DNA of 64,000 nt from Anastatus disparis. Taxonomy: Eukaryota; Arthropoda; Insecta; Hymenoptera; Eupelmidae. The stretch lies in contig JAFFSR010000347.1 of the NCBI GenBank assembly GCA_017163975.1, forward strand, positions 3,336,001 to 3,400,000. The letters run 5' to 3'. Position numbers and translations under genes: made by a program. The notes beneath the pieces were generated by a model. The model was given only the letters and a program-made list of their open reading frames with translations. It did no database searches and was not told where the DNA came from. Positions 46,001 through 59,088 of this stretch are shown in pieces (within the stretch, counting starts at the first letter, position 1; each line of letters opens with the position of its first letter).

Positions 46001-48211
46001 GTGCCACCAGATTTTTTTTTAACAAGTGAGCAGTTTTTAATCAGTTACACAAACAGGTTTTTTTTTCTATGTTACTTAAAATAAAAAAAATTCTAGTTTA
46101 GGAAAAGTTGCTAATATTAATACTGATAAAAATCTTAAAGATTTTTAAGGAATGGTTTTATTTTTGATGGATAATTTGATTATATGATTTTATTTTTGAA
46201 AAAGTTTTTCACATAATAGTTATCTGTAATAAAAAAATTCTTTTACAATGTTAATTACATTTTCCTGACATTCGTTTTGAAAGTTTGTGCTTAACAATTT
46301 TAAAATTTGGTTGTGACACTGATGATGCTGCTATAAATTATTTTGAATGTGTTATAATTAGTGTGCTGCCTCATTTTTCAACTGAAGGATTATAAATTAA
46401 GGATATTTTGGATTGAATTGCGGAAATAAAATAAATGATTGAAGAATTACAATCAACAAATCAATAAATTCAATTATTAATAGTTAAAAAAAAATGTTAC
46501 AATGTCAGTGAGTTTTTTCAACAGGGTTATACATAAATTAAATTAATTAAAATTAATATTTTCAATCAATCATATACCTATTTTTTTTTATTAAAAGATA
46601 TATTTTTACAAAATTTGTAACAGTAAAAGAGTAGTTCACAGAAAAAAAATTGTACTTTGTTAAAAAATTTTATAAATTATAAAAACACAAGTTTTTTAAA
46701 CTTCATAAAATAATGAATAGCGTACTGTACATATTGTTCTTGTAGCAAAAATTCTACATGTAAAAAATGTAATAAGATTAAAATACAAATAACGATTAAT
46801 TAAACGTATTTATAAATTATAACATAAATTTAGCAAATGAAATAAAATTTTAGGAAATCCTATTCTAATCTCTGCTGCACTGTAACAATAGTCTCATTCT
46901 AATATGAAAAATTGAGAAAAATTATAAAACTTATTCTTTTTCATAACTTTGGCATGAAAATTGCATGAAATAAGCGACAAAATGTTTTTTATTTAAAAAA
47001 TAGACTTTTCAAATTTTTGGAAATTATATAATACAAATTTTCCTGGACATTTTCCGACTTCACCCCCTTTAAATTAATGTTTAGTGACAAAATATATAAA
47101 AAAAATTTTTGGAACCGTGGACTCTAATGTTACTATAGCAATCTCCCCTATTTTCCGACCTGACTTTTTCATGTGAGCACCGTTGCGCGGTACTCTCTGA
47201 ATAAGCGGTTCAATTATTCGTGAAAAATTAAAGGAAGACCGCAACCAGCCTAAACCATTCTTTTTTTATCAACAGTTGGTATATTAAAGAATAATTTTAG
47301 CTAATTAAAATGTAAAAATTCTTAATTATATTGGTCACCAATGATTGGTGCAATAAAATAAAAAAAATCATTAAAAATGGCAAAATGAGTTTTTTTATAT
47401 TTATGATGTTTTTACAGAGAAATGGAGCAATGTACGGCAAAATTGATAAGAATATTTTCGACTTAATATTTGATGAAAAACACGAAAAATTATGTTTTTC
47501 TGCGAAGAATTAACAACCACAAAATTTACTTAGAGATTTTCCTAACTATTTTCCAGCTATCCACCCTCGAAATTCGTGTTCAAGGCACCAAAATATATAT
47601 AAAAAACTTTGGTGGAGCCGTGGATCTCTATCGGCTACGGAAACTCTCCTAGCTACCTATATTAGTTATAAATGTCCTCCGTATTCAGGTGAAATACCCC
47701 AGTTAAAATGTACATTAAGGTTTGGAAAGATCCTGATGTAAAAGAACCTTTCTAATTTTTTGCGGTTTTTGGTACCAGTCCATAATACAACTTTGTGAAC
47801 TCTTATGAAAAAAAATTGTCATGATCGTCGTTGATACCTTCTGAACTTTTTTGATTCATTAAGTTTTACTAAGGAATAGTAACCTTAATTTTATCGTATT
47901 CACAATTAATGAACAATTAAGATCGCTTTAGAATTGAACAGCACTGTAAAGTTTTCAGGAGAAACCTTCTAGATTGTATTTTAAAAAATTCTTCAGAAAT
48001 ATTTTTTACGTTTTATCATCGTATGAATATATTTATTAAATTATTGATAAATAAATGATTATAAATCTATGAGATCATTTAAGAATACGGATGAATCTTT
48101 ATATTTTCTGTATATTGATTGAAAGGTTAATGAAACTTCACGAACTCTGTGGAAGTAAATCGAGATCAATTATTACAATCTTGTCAAGAGTTTAATAGCT
48201 ATTAAAGATCC
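46001..48211. other. AT-rich spacer with a diverged direct-repeat pair
   Basis: No gene. Segments at 47047-47160 and 47547-47657 are related (AAAATATATAnAAAAAA, then GGAnCCGTGGA, then CTCTC/CTCCCC and so on) at a spacing of about 500 bp, suggesting an old duplicated repeat or element ends. Confidence 0.5.
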
Positions 48212-48215
48212 TTAA

Positions 48216-48594
48216 GAGGAGGTCGAGTATATATGTCCTATTGTAATCAAAAAATTGATTTTTTTACAAAAATTAATAATTTTAGCAAAAAATAAGAGAA
48301 AGCCCCATCTTGTATCATAAAAGCAATATTTTCTTTGATTAGGAAAAAATTTTGTTATCGATTCGTTTTGAAAAAAACCTTGAAAAACATAAAATATCGA
48401 GGTTTGGATGGACAATTCAGTTTTTTAAAGTTTTCTTTGAAACGAAGCAATAAAAATAATTTTTTCTCATAAGAGAAAATATTGCTTTTTATTGTACGAA
48501 ATGGGGCTTTCTTCTTATTTTTTGCTACAATCATAAGGTTTTGCAGAAAATTGAATTTTTTTATTATAAAAGGATAGAGATATACGACCTGCTA
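48216..48594. mobile_element. TTAA foldback MITE, about 379 bp
   Basis: Left terminus GAGGAGGTCGAGTATATATG, right terminus (inverted) TAGCAGGTCGTATATCTCTA, with TTAA at 48212-48215 and 48595-48598. The arms are imperfect inverses turning near 48415. The terminus resembles that of the 390-bp copies at 16579 and 24666, but the interior differs. Confidence 0.8.
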
Positions 48595-48598
48595 TTAA

Positions 48599-48930
48599 TA
48601 AAATACCGTGAAAATTATTTATGATTCTCAGTAACGATTTTGAAGTTATAAAAAAATATACATATTATTAAATTTTTTTAACTGTTGAAATAGTTAAGCA
48701 TACCATGGAATTGTTCGATAGTGGAAATAAAGCCATTTTACACGACTAAGCTATAAATTTTTTTTGTGAATAAATACCATAAATCGCACTGATTTATTAA
48801 TAGTAGGCAATTTTTCAGTTTATTAATAAGTTAATTTCATTAATACTATGATATGCCCTATAAAAATCACTATTCAATATATTAGAAATTCATAAAGAAT
48901 CTGAAGAAGTCATAATCATATTTTTTGATA
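48599..48930. other. AT-rich spacer
   Basis: Nothing recognised. Confidence 0.5.
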
Positions 48931-48932
48931 TA

Positions 48933-49308
48933 TGGGGATATCCACAAAACTTTTAATTCTCTAGTAACAGGTCATATTACAGCTGTTACTGGGTTACCAC
49001 ATGATGCACATTATTTAAACTAGGTTCAAATCTTTTGTGCTATCCTGTAACTCTATTTCTGATGTATTTTGTAAATGTTTAACAAACGGCGCATTAGATA
49101 TTTCTATGAAACATTCATTTTTACACATAAAAAATTACCGTAATTTATCTTATGTGTAAATTTACTTTTATAGAATTATCTGCTGCGCCGTTTGTGGCAC
49201 ATTTACAAAATACATCAGAAATAGAGTTACAGGATAGCACAAAAGATTATAACCTAGTTTAAATAATGACCTATTACTAGAGAATTTAAAGTTGGGTGGA
49301 TGTCCCCA
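48933..49308. mobile_element. TA foldback MITE, 376 bp
   Basis: Termini TGGGGATATCCAC and, inverted, TGGGGACATCCAC, with TA at 48931-48932 and 49309-49310. The arms match through CTCTAGTAACAGGTC, ACTCTATTTCTGATGTATTT and a GGCGCA block. A partial copy lies at 11545-11765. The TGGG-ATATC start is similar to the 761-bp element at 17584. Confidence 0.85.
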
Positions 49309-49310
49309 TA

Positions 49311-51059
49311 TAATACCATGGTGGTACACATGAAATTGAAAAGGTTCCAAAAATATATAAATTACAATAACTTTTCTGATGAGGATATATTATTCAGATT
49401 AATATTATTTTTAAAATTAGATAACATTATTTTTATTTTTAAGAGCATGACGAAGCTTCCAGTCTTCTAATAATATTTCCAATCCCAAGTTATGAATAAA
49501 CAATGCGTTTAATAACATTTTTTTGCGACAAAGAAAAAATTTGTAAGATTTAACTCGAGTGCGGACAACTCAAGAAACCCACGAAAATACTACATAAAAA
49601 GTAATAATACAAACTTTCAATGTAACGTATTTTAAGATTAGGTTTGTCGCACTTGATATAATTTCCAATCCAAATTCATAAAAAATTTACAAGTTTAAAT
49701 GATTTTTTATTTTAACAAAAATTATTGTATTAACATAGCTTTAGTGCGGACAAGTCATTATATTTGTTTTTCTCATCCGTGCTGAGTAAGTGGCCTATAG
49801 CGCATGCGTTTTCGGGGTAGTAAGTAGCTAATAGCGCGCGCTGCGTGCGTTGTTTTTTGAGGGCGTGTGTTTCACAGCTATGTATAATATTATTTTGTAT
49901 TAAATCACGTAAATACGTTACATTCTGTAAAATAATGTCACGCAAAAGCGTTAATTAATGTAAAATCGCAAAGGTTTATACAAGCGCAGCACCCTCATAC
50001 TGTATCTCATCGACCATTTGATGAATTTTATACTCTATCTCGCTTTAACCTCTGACAAAGTAAATCGTATCATCTATTCTTGTATTATTTTTACATTAAC
50101 GAAATCGTAATTATTCCGTATATACGTGAAATTGGTGAACTAAAAGTATGTAATTTAATTACAAATAATAGTACCAAAAAGTATTGAAATATACTATTGC
50201 GAGTCAGTCGTACGGCAGATATGAGAGAGAGAGTCTCGGGCAATGGCGCTACTCGCTACGCTCGTGCGCCAACTTGCCCTCGTGCGCAATAGTCAACTAA
50301 ACCTTATTCGTTACACAATATACTATTAATTTACGAATTTCAAATGATATTAATGAAATAAAAAAAGCAAAACTCGATTGCTGCAGCTCCAACATCAGAT
50401 AAATATTATGGAAAGAAACATAATGAATCACCCAAATTCACAATTTTATAAATTACAACTGAATCACTGGAAAAATAGTTGCATACAATAGACTTTTCCA
50501 AATTTTATGAGTAACGGCTTATAATTGAAATTTCAATGTCGGAACGATTCGGAAAACTTGAAACATTTATCAATTTTCATTTCATAATAGTTCTTAAACA
50601 TTCTTTAAAGACCGGAAAAATATTTGTTCCGATTCTTTCAGAAATTTTCGGGTCATTTTAACGAGGATATAACTAATGATGATGTAACAAAATTCAACTG
50701 CAATAATCACAAATTTTCCAATCGAAAACGTTTTCATAAATAATTTCCATAACTTTATAATTTCCGCGAAAATAATCATAATCTTCATAATTCTGCAAAA
50801 ATGACGATTTATATTGACTTTTTCATAAATTTAAGTAACTTATAGAAATTTTCTCAAATTCAATTTACTTGTTTTTGTCATAAAAAGCGAAAGATAATTA
50901 GTCTTAAAGCAGACTTAACGTAGGTAAATATTATTTTTTTATATACGCTTTTCTTATATTCGCCTTCATGTCTGTTTGTTTGTTTGTCTGTCTGTAATCA
51001 AATCTTGCGCGCTCGATTTCAGGCACTTTTTGACAGATATAAATTCTGACAATTGGCAT
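49311..51059. other. AT-rich spacer with two CpG-rich patches
   Basis: No gene. Less AT-rich patches at about 49780-49870 (including AGCGCGCGCTGCGTGCG) and 50215-50300. A GTTTGTTTGTCTGTCTGT run (50977-50995) lies just upstream of the next repeat. Confidence 0.45.
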
Positions 51060-51500
51060 AGACTTTGGTCTTGGATGACAATACAATAATCAGTTGTCAT
51101 TTTGGTACCTGGACATCCAGGTCGATGATAATGGGTGTGAGAAGTCATCTCCGAGGAAGTATAAATGGGGAGGCTTTCTTTGGGTCGAGGCGAGTTTCTC
51201 GGGGGTTTTCAGGGTTGCTAAAACCGAATTTGAGATCAAACAATTGCCACAAAGTGATGCACGTTGTCCAGAATACGCATAGGCATCGTCTCCGAGGAAG
51301 TACAAATGGGGGAGGCTTTCTCTGGGTCGAGGTAGGTTCCTGGGGATTTCGGGGCTGCTAAAACCTAATTCGAGGTTTGAAAGTGAATCTATAATGCATA
51401 ATAATGATTTAGGATGAAGAGGTCGAACTGGAGTACCAAGTCGCCGATAACGGATGTACCTGAGTGTAATCTTCGAAAAATCTGGTTGCAATGTAACTCT
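51060..51500. repeat. Imperfect direct repeat, about 143 bp apart
   Basis: CGAGGAAGTATAAATGGGGA, then GGCTTTCTTTGGGTCGAGG, recurs at about 51292 as CGAGGAAGTACAAATGGGGG and onward. The region is less AT-rich than its neighbours. A related TCATCTCGGGAAACG motif occurs near 58153. The open frames on both strands are repeat by-products. Confidence 0.65.
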
Positions 51501-52892
51501 AAATGATAATAAAAACAATTTTAACTTAAAAATAGAAAATACAAAATTTTAAAAACATGCTTCAAAAATAAAATACAATAATTGAATAAATAGACTAAAA
51601 AGTATAAAATAAATAAATTAACTTTCTTGATATCACTTTTATATAGTTTCATTGCAATAATCAATAGAAAATTTTACAACAACAATTTTAAAAAGAAAAG
51701 TGTGGTTGCTGAAATTTTTTCTAAAATCTTGTTAAGAAATTATTAAAGATAGTATTAAAATTATTATTAGATTTACTGAAAATCAGTGCACACCCTTTTC
51801 TTTTATAATTTTTGTTGTAAAATTTTATCTTGATTATTGCAATGAAACTGTATAAAAGTAATTTTAAGAAATTTAATTAATTTGTTTAATACTTTTTAGT
51901 GCATTTTTTCAATTGTTGGTTTTTTTTTAACAACGTGTTTTCAACATGAAAAAACATTTTTTTATTTAATTATATTATTTCACCAATTAAATAAACTCAA
52001 ATATCTTCATATTATAATTTGCAAAATGTGTTATTTATTTAACATCAATTATTGTTTTAAGTATTTATCTAAAGTTTATAGTATTCGAGAAAACAATTCA
52101 TTACGGAATTCATTAAACAATTCATAGAAAAAAAAATTTTTTTAATTTACATTGTTTCATTTCAACACTTTTATGATTTAGACCTATGAAATTTTTTGTA
52201 TATGTTTTGTGTATGAAAATATATGATTAATCTGTAACTGAAAGAATAATTTATAGACCACCAGTTATTTTATTACCGCAATTAATATAAATGCAAATCT
52301 TTGTACAATAACATAAAACTGGCTGACAATTTTTTGAAAAAATTAGGGAACGTAGATATCTGTATAACATAACCTTTTACTTTGGCATTCCGTACTTTTC
52401 TCAATAACGTCATTATAAATTTTCTATTTTGAAGTGAAACTTCTTTAGCGACGGTATACACCTCCCATAAGAGACGTATAAAAAAATTATACGGGAGTGA
52501 ATTGATTTCATGACGGTACATGCAACGGAACTAATGAAACGGAAGTGTATATATATGAGGGGTGTCTGCGCCTCCTTTATGTAAATCAAGGTACTAGATA
52601 CGTATAAAGAAAAATTCGCGGGACTGACTTGATGTCAAATGCACAGATAGTGCATGAAATTAATGTTTATGTATTTTTCTAACAAAGTTGGGTTTTGTAA
52701 AATTGAATTTTCGTTAAAAAGATTATAATTAAATTCATACTTTACAAATTTTAGACCTCGTAAAAATTTAATTCTAGGAATATTATTTATAAAATAAATT
52801 TTCAAATCATTCTTACTGGATCAATAAACCTATAAATACATTGTATTTTATTATGTTATTCATTGTTTTGTTGTTCACTTTAAGGATTTAAA
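51501..52892. other. AT-rich spacer upstream of the hAT remnant
   Basis: No gene. The 5' end of the hAT element presumably lies here, but I saw no terminal repeat. Confidence 0.45.
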
Positions 52893-55800
52893 ATGAACAA
52901 TGAAGAAAATTCAGTAGATAATACAGATGAATTGCTAGCTAGTTTAAGAGTTGGTATAGATCGTGAACCATTACATGATGATGGAAGTCAGGGGACAGCA
53001 AATAATGGTACCCATTATGAGTTATCACGATTGCGTAATTCTACAGGAATCACAAATGCTTCAACGGTGCCTTCTGTTTCATTAAGTGATGAGCAAAAAG
53101 AAATGTTAGATGTCTGCTGTAAAACTTGTTATTTGGATGGAAAATTTTTCGAAGCAGATTTGACGAAATCAAATGGCGATAAAATCATAGCAAAATGCAT
53201 GACTTGTAACCAAATTATTCATGGAAATCTTAAAGTTTCATCAAATTTTTAACGCCATTTAAAGGTTATTGTTTTTACATGTATATGTTATTAAATCAAC
53301 TAATTTATTTATTGTTATTGTGACTTGCAAAATTTAAAAAGTAAAAATTGTACTTTTTTAAAAATACCTTGATAAGGTCAATATTTAATGGTATGAATTG
53401 AAAAAAAATTTCGATGTTTTTTATGACAGTACATTCAAATATAAAGTTAATATTTAGATGAAATATCAAGTATCATGTTTCAATAAATATCTTGTTCAAT
53501 GATGAATTTTCTCTTATGGATATATAAAATTGAACATTATTTATATTAAAGTTATATACCTTATCAGAAAAAAAGGTCAGCCATGTTGGTAGGTGACAAT
53601 AATACTAAATTTTATCTGTTATAGTAAACACAGAATAAAATGTTGTGTTCACTTTTTTACAATGTCATCAAATTGCTTTTTTAACACCTAGTCCAAAAGT
53701 ACCATATTTTCTCCTGTCGTCGAAAATAGAATATGATATTTTTGGCCTCTTGTTGGAAAATTTGTATTTTTACCTCGAGAGTAAATGAAGAATGACTTTA
53801 ATTTTATGTGAATTGTCATCCAAGCCAAACAGGAGTTCTTTATTTTTACTCGCTCTAGGTGAAAAATATACTATTTCATACAAAACCAAAAAATTTTAAT
53901 AATATTAAATGTTTATTTTGTATTAATTTTATGATTTAACATAATTATATTTTTAGAGAAAACATGAAGATAAACTACAAAGCTATCAGCAATATATAAA
54001 AATTTAAAAAATTGGATGGTGATGATGAAGATGAAAATGATGTTGTTTATCGACGTGTGACATGTGCTTTTTCTCAAAATACTTTTGATAAAAATGTTGT
54101 TGAGTTTTTATTGAGAAATCAACTTTCTCTTCGTCTAGTTGAAGATTCAGCTTTTCGAAAAATATTTAATGGTTGTATATTTTATATAATATTTTTTTTA
54201 ATATATTAATGAATAACATTTTATTTAAAATATTTAGATTTCAAAATTGAACATGGTGACGCTCCGTTAAAGCATTTGACTCGTTATACTGCTGGAAAAA
54301 AAGTTGATGATTTATATTATAAACAATTAGACAAGATTAAAATGGCTTTAGCTAATGCAAACCATGTCTGTACAACAGCAGATATTTGGACTGGGTCGAA
54401 TAGAAGATTTTTAGGTGTAACTGCTCATTGGGTAAGATAACATGTTATTCACATAAAGTAGTTAAGAAATTACAATAAAATCAAAATTATTTCTATTTGC
54501 AGATTGATGATATATCTTTGGAAAGAAGATCAGCAGCTTTAGCTTGTAGACGATTTGAAGGATCGCATACCTTTTCCAATATAGCAGAGCAACTATCTAT
54601 TATCTATTCGACTTTCGAGCTAACTATTGAAAAAATTGTATCTACAGTTACGGATAATGGGAAAAATTTTGTTAAAGCCTTTAAAGAATTTGGAATAGAA
54701 AATCCAGAAAATTATTTTCCAGGTTATTTAAATTGTTATTTTAAATCAATTGTATTAAAAATTAAATAAATAGACATTTAAATTATTGGATGAATATAAT
54801 CAATTCTTAAATTAAATTAATATTAAATAATAAAGTAAATTAATAACTGTCAATTATCGGTAGATTTTCTTTAGATTTTATAATTTCTCATGAAACAAAA
54901 TTTAATCAAACAAATCTAAATTTATTAAAAAAGCTAATTTTGCTTAAAAGTTATAAATATAATAAAAAAATTAAAAATTGAACTTCAAATTTATATGAAA
55001 AATCTTTATAAAATCTTAATAAATTTTCAAATTATTATATGAAAATTATTGCAGATGAGGATTCAAATGATTCTGAAGAGGAAATGGAAGAGTTTGAAGA
55101 AAATGATGGCGAAGAATCACTGTTTATGAACAGTAACGATAATGTAAATCCTGTAGAAGACGAAGCAATATTTTCAAATATAACACTATCTCGTCATTTT
55201 CGATAGGTCAGCCATACCTTGAGTTTGATTGCAACAAAAGATCTTGTAGACGCAATTAACAGAGTTCCAAATATTAAAAAGTGTCATAAATTTGTCATGG
55301 AAAAATGCCAACAATTATGGAAATGTTTAAGATCACCAAAAAAACGAGAAGAAATGAAAAAAATTTTTGAATACAGTTTACAGAGGCCCGTTATAACAAG
55401 GTGGAATTCTACGTATGACGCTTTTAAACAAATCATTTCGTTAAAAGAAAAAATTGATGATGAAAGAATTCATGACATGTTGGAATCTAATAAAATCTTA
55501 AGAAAAAAAGATTCTGAATTTATTGAAGATTATTTGAAATTGTGTCAACCCCTGGCTTCAGCGATCGATATTTTACAAGGAGAAAAAGATTGTCATTATG
55601 GTTATCTTTTACCAACATTGTTGACTATCCGAAAAAAATGGAATACTTTATCGGCAAATAAAAGTTTGTCTATGTGTGAGCCACTGTTGAAATATTTAAA
55701 GGAAGCTTGAGACAAAAGATTTCATGATTTTTTAAAAATCATTAACAATGGCGAATTAGCAGCTATAGCAGCACTCACGCACCCCAAATTTAGAGCAAAA

Positions 55801-56183
55801 TGGATTTCGTGCTTTGATAAAAATACACAAGCAAAAATAAAAAGGCTTGTTGAAGAATTGGTTAGGCCTAAAAAGCCGGAATCAGCTGTTCCAGATAATG
55901 AGGATACTGAAGACACGTTTTTGATTTTGATGATGACAGCTCACATGCATTACTAAACACGGCTTTTGCACCTCAAGAACAAGAAGAAAATGAACTAATG
56001 AGGTTTTTAAATGAAAAAACGATGTCTTTGGAGTCTTTAAATAATTTGCCAGTTGTTAAAAGCTTATTTTTGAAATTTAATACCACATTACCTTTTTCAG
56101 CTCCAGTAGAAAGATTATTTTCTTATGCTACTTTAATGAACATGCCAAAATTTAATAGATTGTCCGATATTGAATTCGAATAA
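52893..56183 (+). pseudogene. hAT-type transposase, multi-exon, disrupted
   Basis: An N-terminal BED-type zinc finger (C-x2-C: CMTC, then HGNLKVSSNF and H) lies in the first exon (52893 to about 53264). Candidate introns with GT/AG borders separate exons at about 53957-54171, 54238-54431, 54503-54719 and 55055 onward. The core includes VCTTADIWTGSNRRFLGVTAHW (first aspartate region) and VTDNGKNFVKAF. Near the end is the hATC dimerisation region, LPVVKSLFLKFNTTLPFSAPVERLFSY. Lesions: TAA at 53250-53252 inside the finger, TAG at 55204-55206, TGA at 55708-55710, and a frameshift near 55917. Terminal repeats and an 8-bp duplication were not found. hAT enzymes cut and paste; this copy cannot. Confidence 0.85.
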
Positions 56184-56369
56184 CGAGTACTGTATAAAGC
56201 AAATGGACTCAAAAGTTATTTGTAAGGGTATAAAGCTTTAAACTTAATAATACATATTTTATTATTTTTATGAATAAGCAAAAAGTTTAATAATTTATAA
56301 TTGAATATTTATAATTATACAGAAACATTTTTTATAAAAGCAATCTTTCAATATGAATAGGTAAAAATT

Positions 56370-56985
56370 TTTTAAAATAATAATCGCGATATTCAAAATC
56401 ATCGAAAGATTTACATTGGCTGAGTAATCGCCACTTCATAAATTCTTTTTAAATGTTTCATATCAGAAAATAATCGCGATATTATGAAATATATGTAAGC
56501 TTACACTGGCTAAGTAATCGCCACTTCATAAATTTTTTTTAAATGTTTCATATTAGAAAATAATCGCGATATTATGAAATATATGTAAGCTTACATTGGC
56601 TGAGTAATCGCCACTTCATAAATTCTTTTTAAATGTTTCATATTAGAAAATTATCGCGATATTATGAAATATATGAAAGCTTACATTGGCTGAGTAATCG
56701 CCACTTCATAAATTCTTTTCAAATGTTTCATATTAGAAAATAATCGCGATATTATGAAATATATGAAAGCTTACATTGGCTGAGTAATCGCCACTTAAGA
56801 AATTCTTTTCAAATGTTTCATATTAGAAAATAATCGCGATATTATTAAATATCTGAAAACTTACATTGGCTGAGTAATCGCCACTTGAAAAGTTATTATT
56901 CAAATTCTTGTGTTAAATATGCAATCATGATATTAAAAATTAACCAAAAATGTACATTGGCTGAGTTATCGCCACATATAATATT
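56370..56985. repeat. 90-bp tandem repeat, about seven copies
   Basis: The unit joins AATAATCGCGATATT, an AAATATATG(A/T)AAGCTT-type block, ACATTGGCTGAGTAATCGCC, ACTTCATAAATTC and AAATGTTTCATATTAG. ACATTGGC recurs at 90-bp spacing (56413, 56503, 56593, 56683, 56773, 56863) and once more near 56954 in a diverged unit. It follows the hAT pseudogene and may be a subterminal repeat of that element or an independent satellite. Confidence 0.9.
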
Positions 56986-58439
56986 GTAAATTTTTACCAG
57001 CATGAAGTAAATAAATAATTTAAATAAATGACATGAAAAAAATTGTTTTATTGCTTTATATAAGGTCACATCGTATAGAAAAAAATTCAGAAGTCATGCA
57101 TAAACAGCTATAGAGAACCTGTGTATTTATATGAGCCTAAATAATTAATATTCGATGTATCCATAGTCCATACACAATATGCATAAATGCGTCTAATTAT
57201 GTAAATCTTATTCATAGTCAATATATTATCTCCATTTTAATTTATTTTTTTTTATTCGAAAAACCAATTTTCTTATTAGCAAAGGGCAGAAATATGATTC
57301 TTCCTCTTAAAATATATCTTCATTTTCTATAATTTTGTAATAGTATTAGATATCTCTAATGATTTCAAAGATTTATGTCTATTAAGGAAATAATATTTAT
57401 AATAAATGATGTTTAGAAATATTACTTTTTATTTTTGTGAAAAATCAAAGTTTCATGATTTCATGTAAATAGCAAGAATGTTTATTGTTCGGTTAAATAA
57501 ACAAAAATGTTAAAGATTTAATAAAAATTATATGTAAATGCATAACTAATTCAGAATTTCTTTATCTTTGGAATTTGACTTATATAGATTTTAAATGATC
57601 AAATTCAAATAAAATGAATTACTAATATGATTTCTTAACTTTCGTGGTAAGTAAATAATTGCTAAGATTCATAAATTCTCAAATTTTTTAAATAATAGCG
57701 CTTATTACCTGTATATCGGAATGATGTTTGATGAAAAAATGTTAAAATTATTCACTAATTACAATAGTTATATGCTTTCTCGAGGTTAAATTTCGCTGGC
57801 ATTATTCGAACGAAAAATTCATAAATTAGTAGGGATAGTACCGCAAATTTATATGCGAGATAATTTGTATGAATGATCTTTATGTATGGGTATCGACTAC
57901 GAGTAAATCAACATATTTCATGGAACTTGCATGAATCTTAAACAATTGTTCTTTTAAAATCTTTTTATTTCCGAGTATTCTCCGACCTAATCAAACAACC
58001 TTAGAATCGAAATCTAAAAGAATCTCCAAGTTTCATTTGACGTAGTCCCTGCAAATGTCTGTAAACTTCATAATCGGTATGGAAAATTTCAAAATTCCTT
58101 TATATAGACGATTTCCAGGTAGCCAGGATCACCTGGATATTGTGAGATGTCATCTCGGGAAACGTACGTGTTATTAATAAATAATGGCTAAATTTCAAAA
58201 GATATTCTTGTAGACAATGTTTATCTTACACGGAACATCCATGTTTGGCTAGATAACATTTGAAACAACTTCAAAGTAGTTATTACACTGTAAGTTGAAT
58301 TTCAAAAGTTTTAGCTGTAGATGATGTTTAAGTTGTCATTAACACCTAGGTATCCAAAGACGGCGATCGTGGGTACCACAGCATAATAAATAAATATTTT
58401 TTAAATATTGTCTACATCGATAAGGTAAAGTATGTATAT
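56986..58439. other. AT-rich spacer
   Basis: No gene. A TTAA-type terminus (TGATTCTTCCTCTTAA ending at 57310) resembles the end of the GAGG foldbacks, but its partner is not seen. 57960-58400 contains loosely repeated TTTCAAAAG(A/T)-type blocks and a segment related to 51.1-51.5 kb. Confidence 0.45.
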
Positions 58440-59088
58440 ATATATATAAAGTTAAATATGTGTTTGTATGTGTGAGCGTGTGCGTGCGCGTATGAGTTGA
58501 AATTAAATGTTCCATATAAACTTGAATAAACCTGTGTGTGTACGTGCGATTCTACATGAAATGTCCCTTATGTATATATATATGTTTATATCATGCTTGT
58601 CAGTCGACATGAAAAGTCTCACGTACATGAACGCGTGTGTGCATGCATGCAAATTGACATGAAACGTCTCATATATATAAACCTAAGGGTACTTAGATAG
58701 GTGTGTACAAGTTGTCATGAAATGTCCCATATATATATAGAAAAACCTGTGCTTGCGAGTATGTGCGAGTTGACATGAAATGTCCCATATATATATATAT
58801 ATATATATAAACAAGAAAATTGCGGGTGAACGTGAGCAATTCGATATGAAATGGACAATATATACATATGCAAAAACCTGTCTGTAAGGTAGTACATGAG
58901 TTGACATGAAGAGTCGCATGTATATAAAAGCGTGTATGCACGAATGCAAATTGACATGAAACGTCCCATATATGTAAACCTGAAGGAACTCGGATAGGTG
59001 TGTGAGAGTTGTCATGAAATGTTCCATATATATAAAAAGCCTGTGATTATGAGTACATACGACTTGACATGAAATGTCCCATATATAT
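58440..59088 (-). repeat. Same satellite as 44.25-46.0 kb, inverted
   Basis: GACATGAAATGTCCCATATA monomers recur every 50-60 bp (about 58555, 58608, 58660, 58715, 58772, 58905, 58950, 59013, 59068), with AAACCTGTG and GTGTGTG linkers. Orientation is opposite to the 44-46 kb array. The last monomer is cut by the gypsy LTR at 59089. Confidence 0.9.

Noticed and set aside
44278..46022. Multiple ORFs of 65-136 codons (YIYGTFHV-type repeats)
   Set aside because: Translations of the 50-bp satellite and (TA)n tract.
51065..51518. ORFs of 98 and 142 codons on opposite strands
   Set aside because: They follow an imperfect direct repeat and have no recognisable domain.
56370..56985. CRISPR-like array
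   Set aside because: The repeats are near-contiguous 90-bp units with drifting linkers, not fixed repeats with unique spacers, and the window is eukaryotic.
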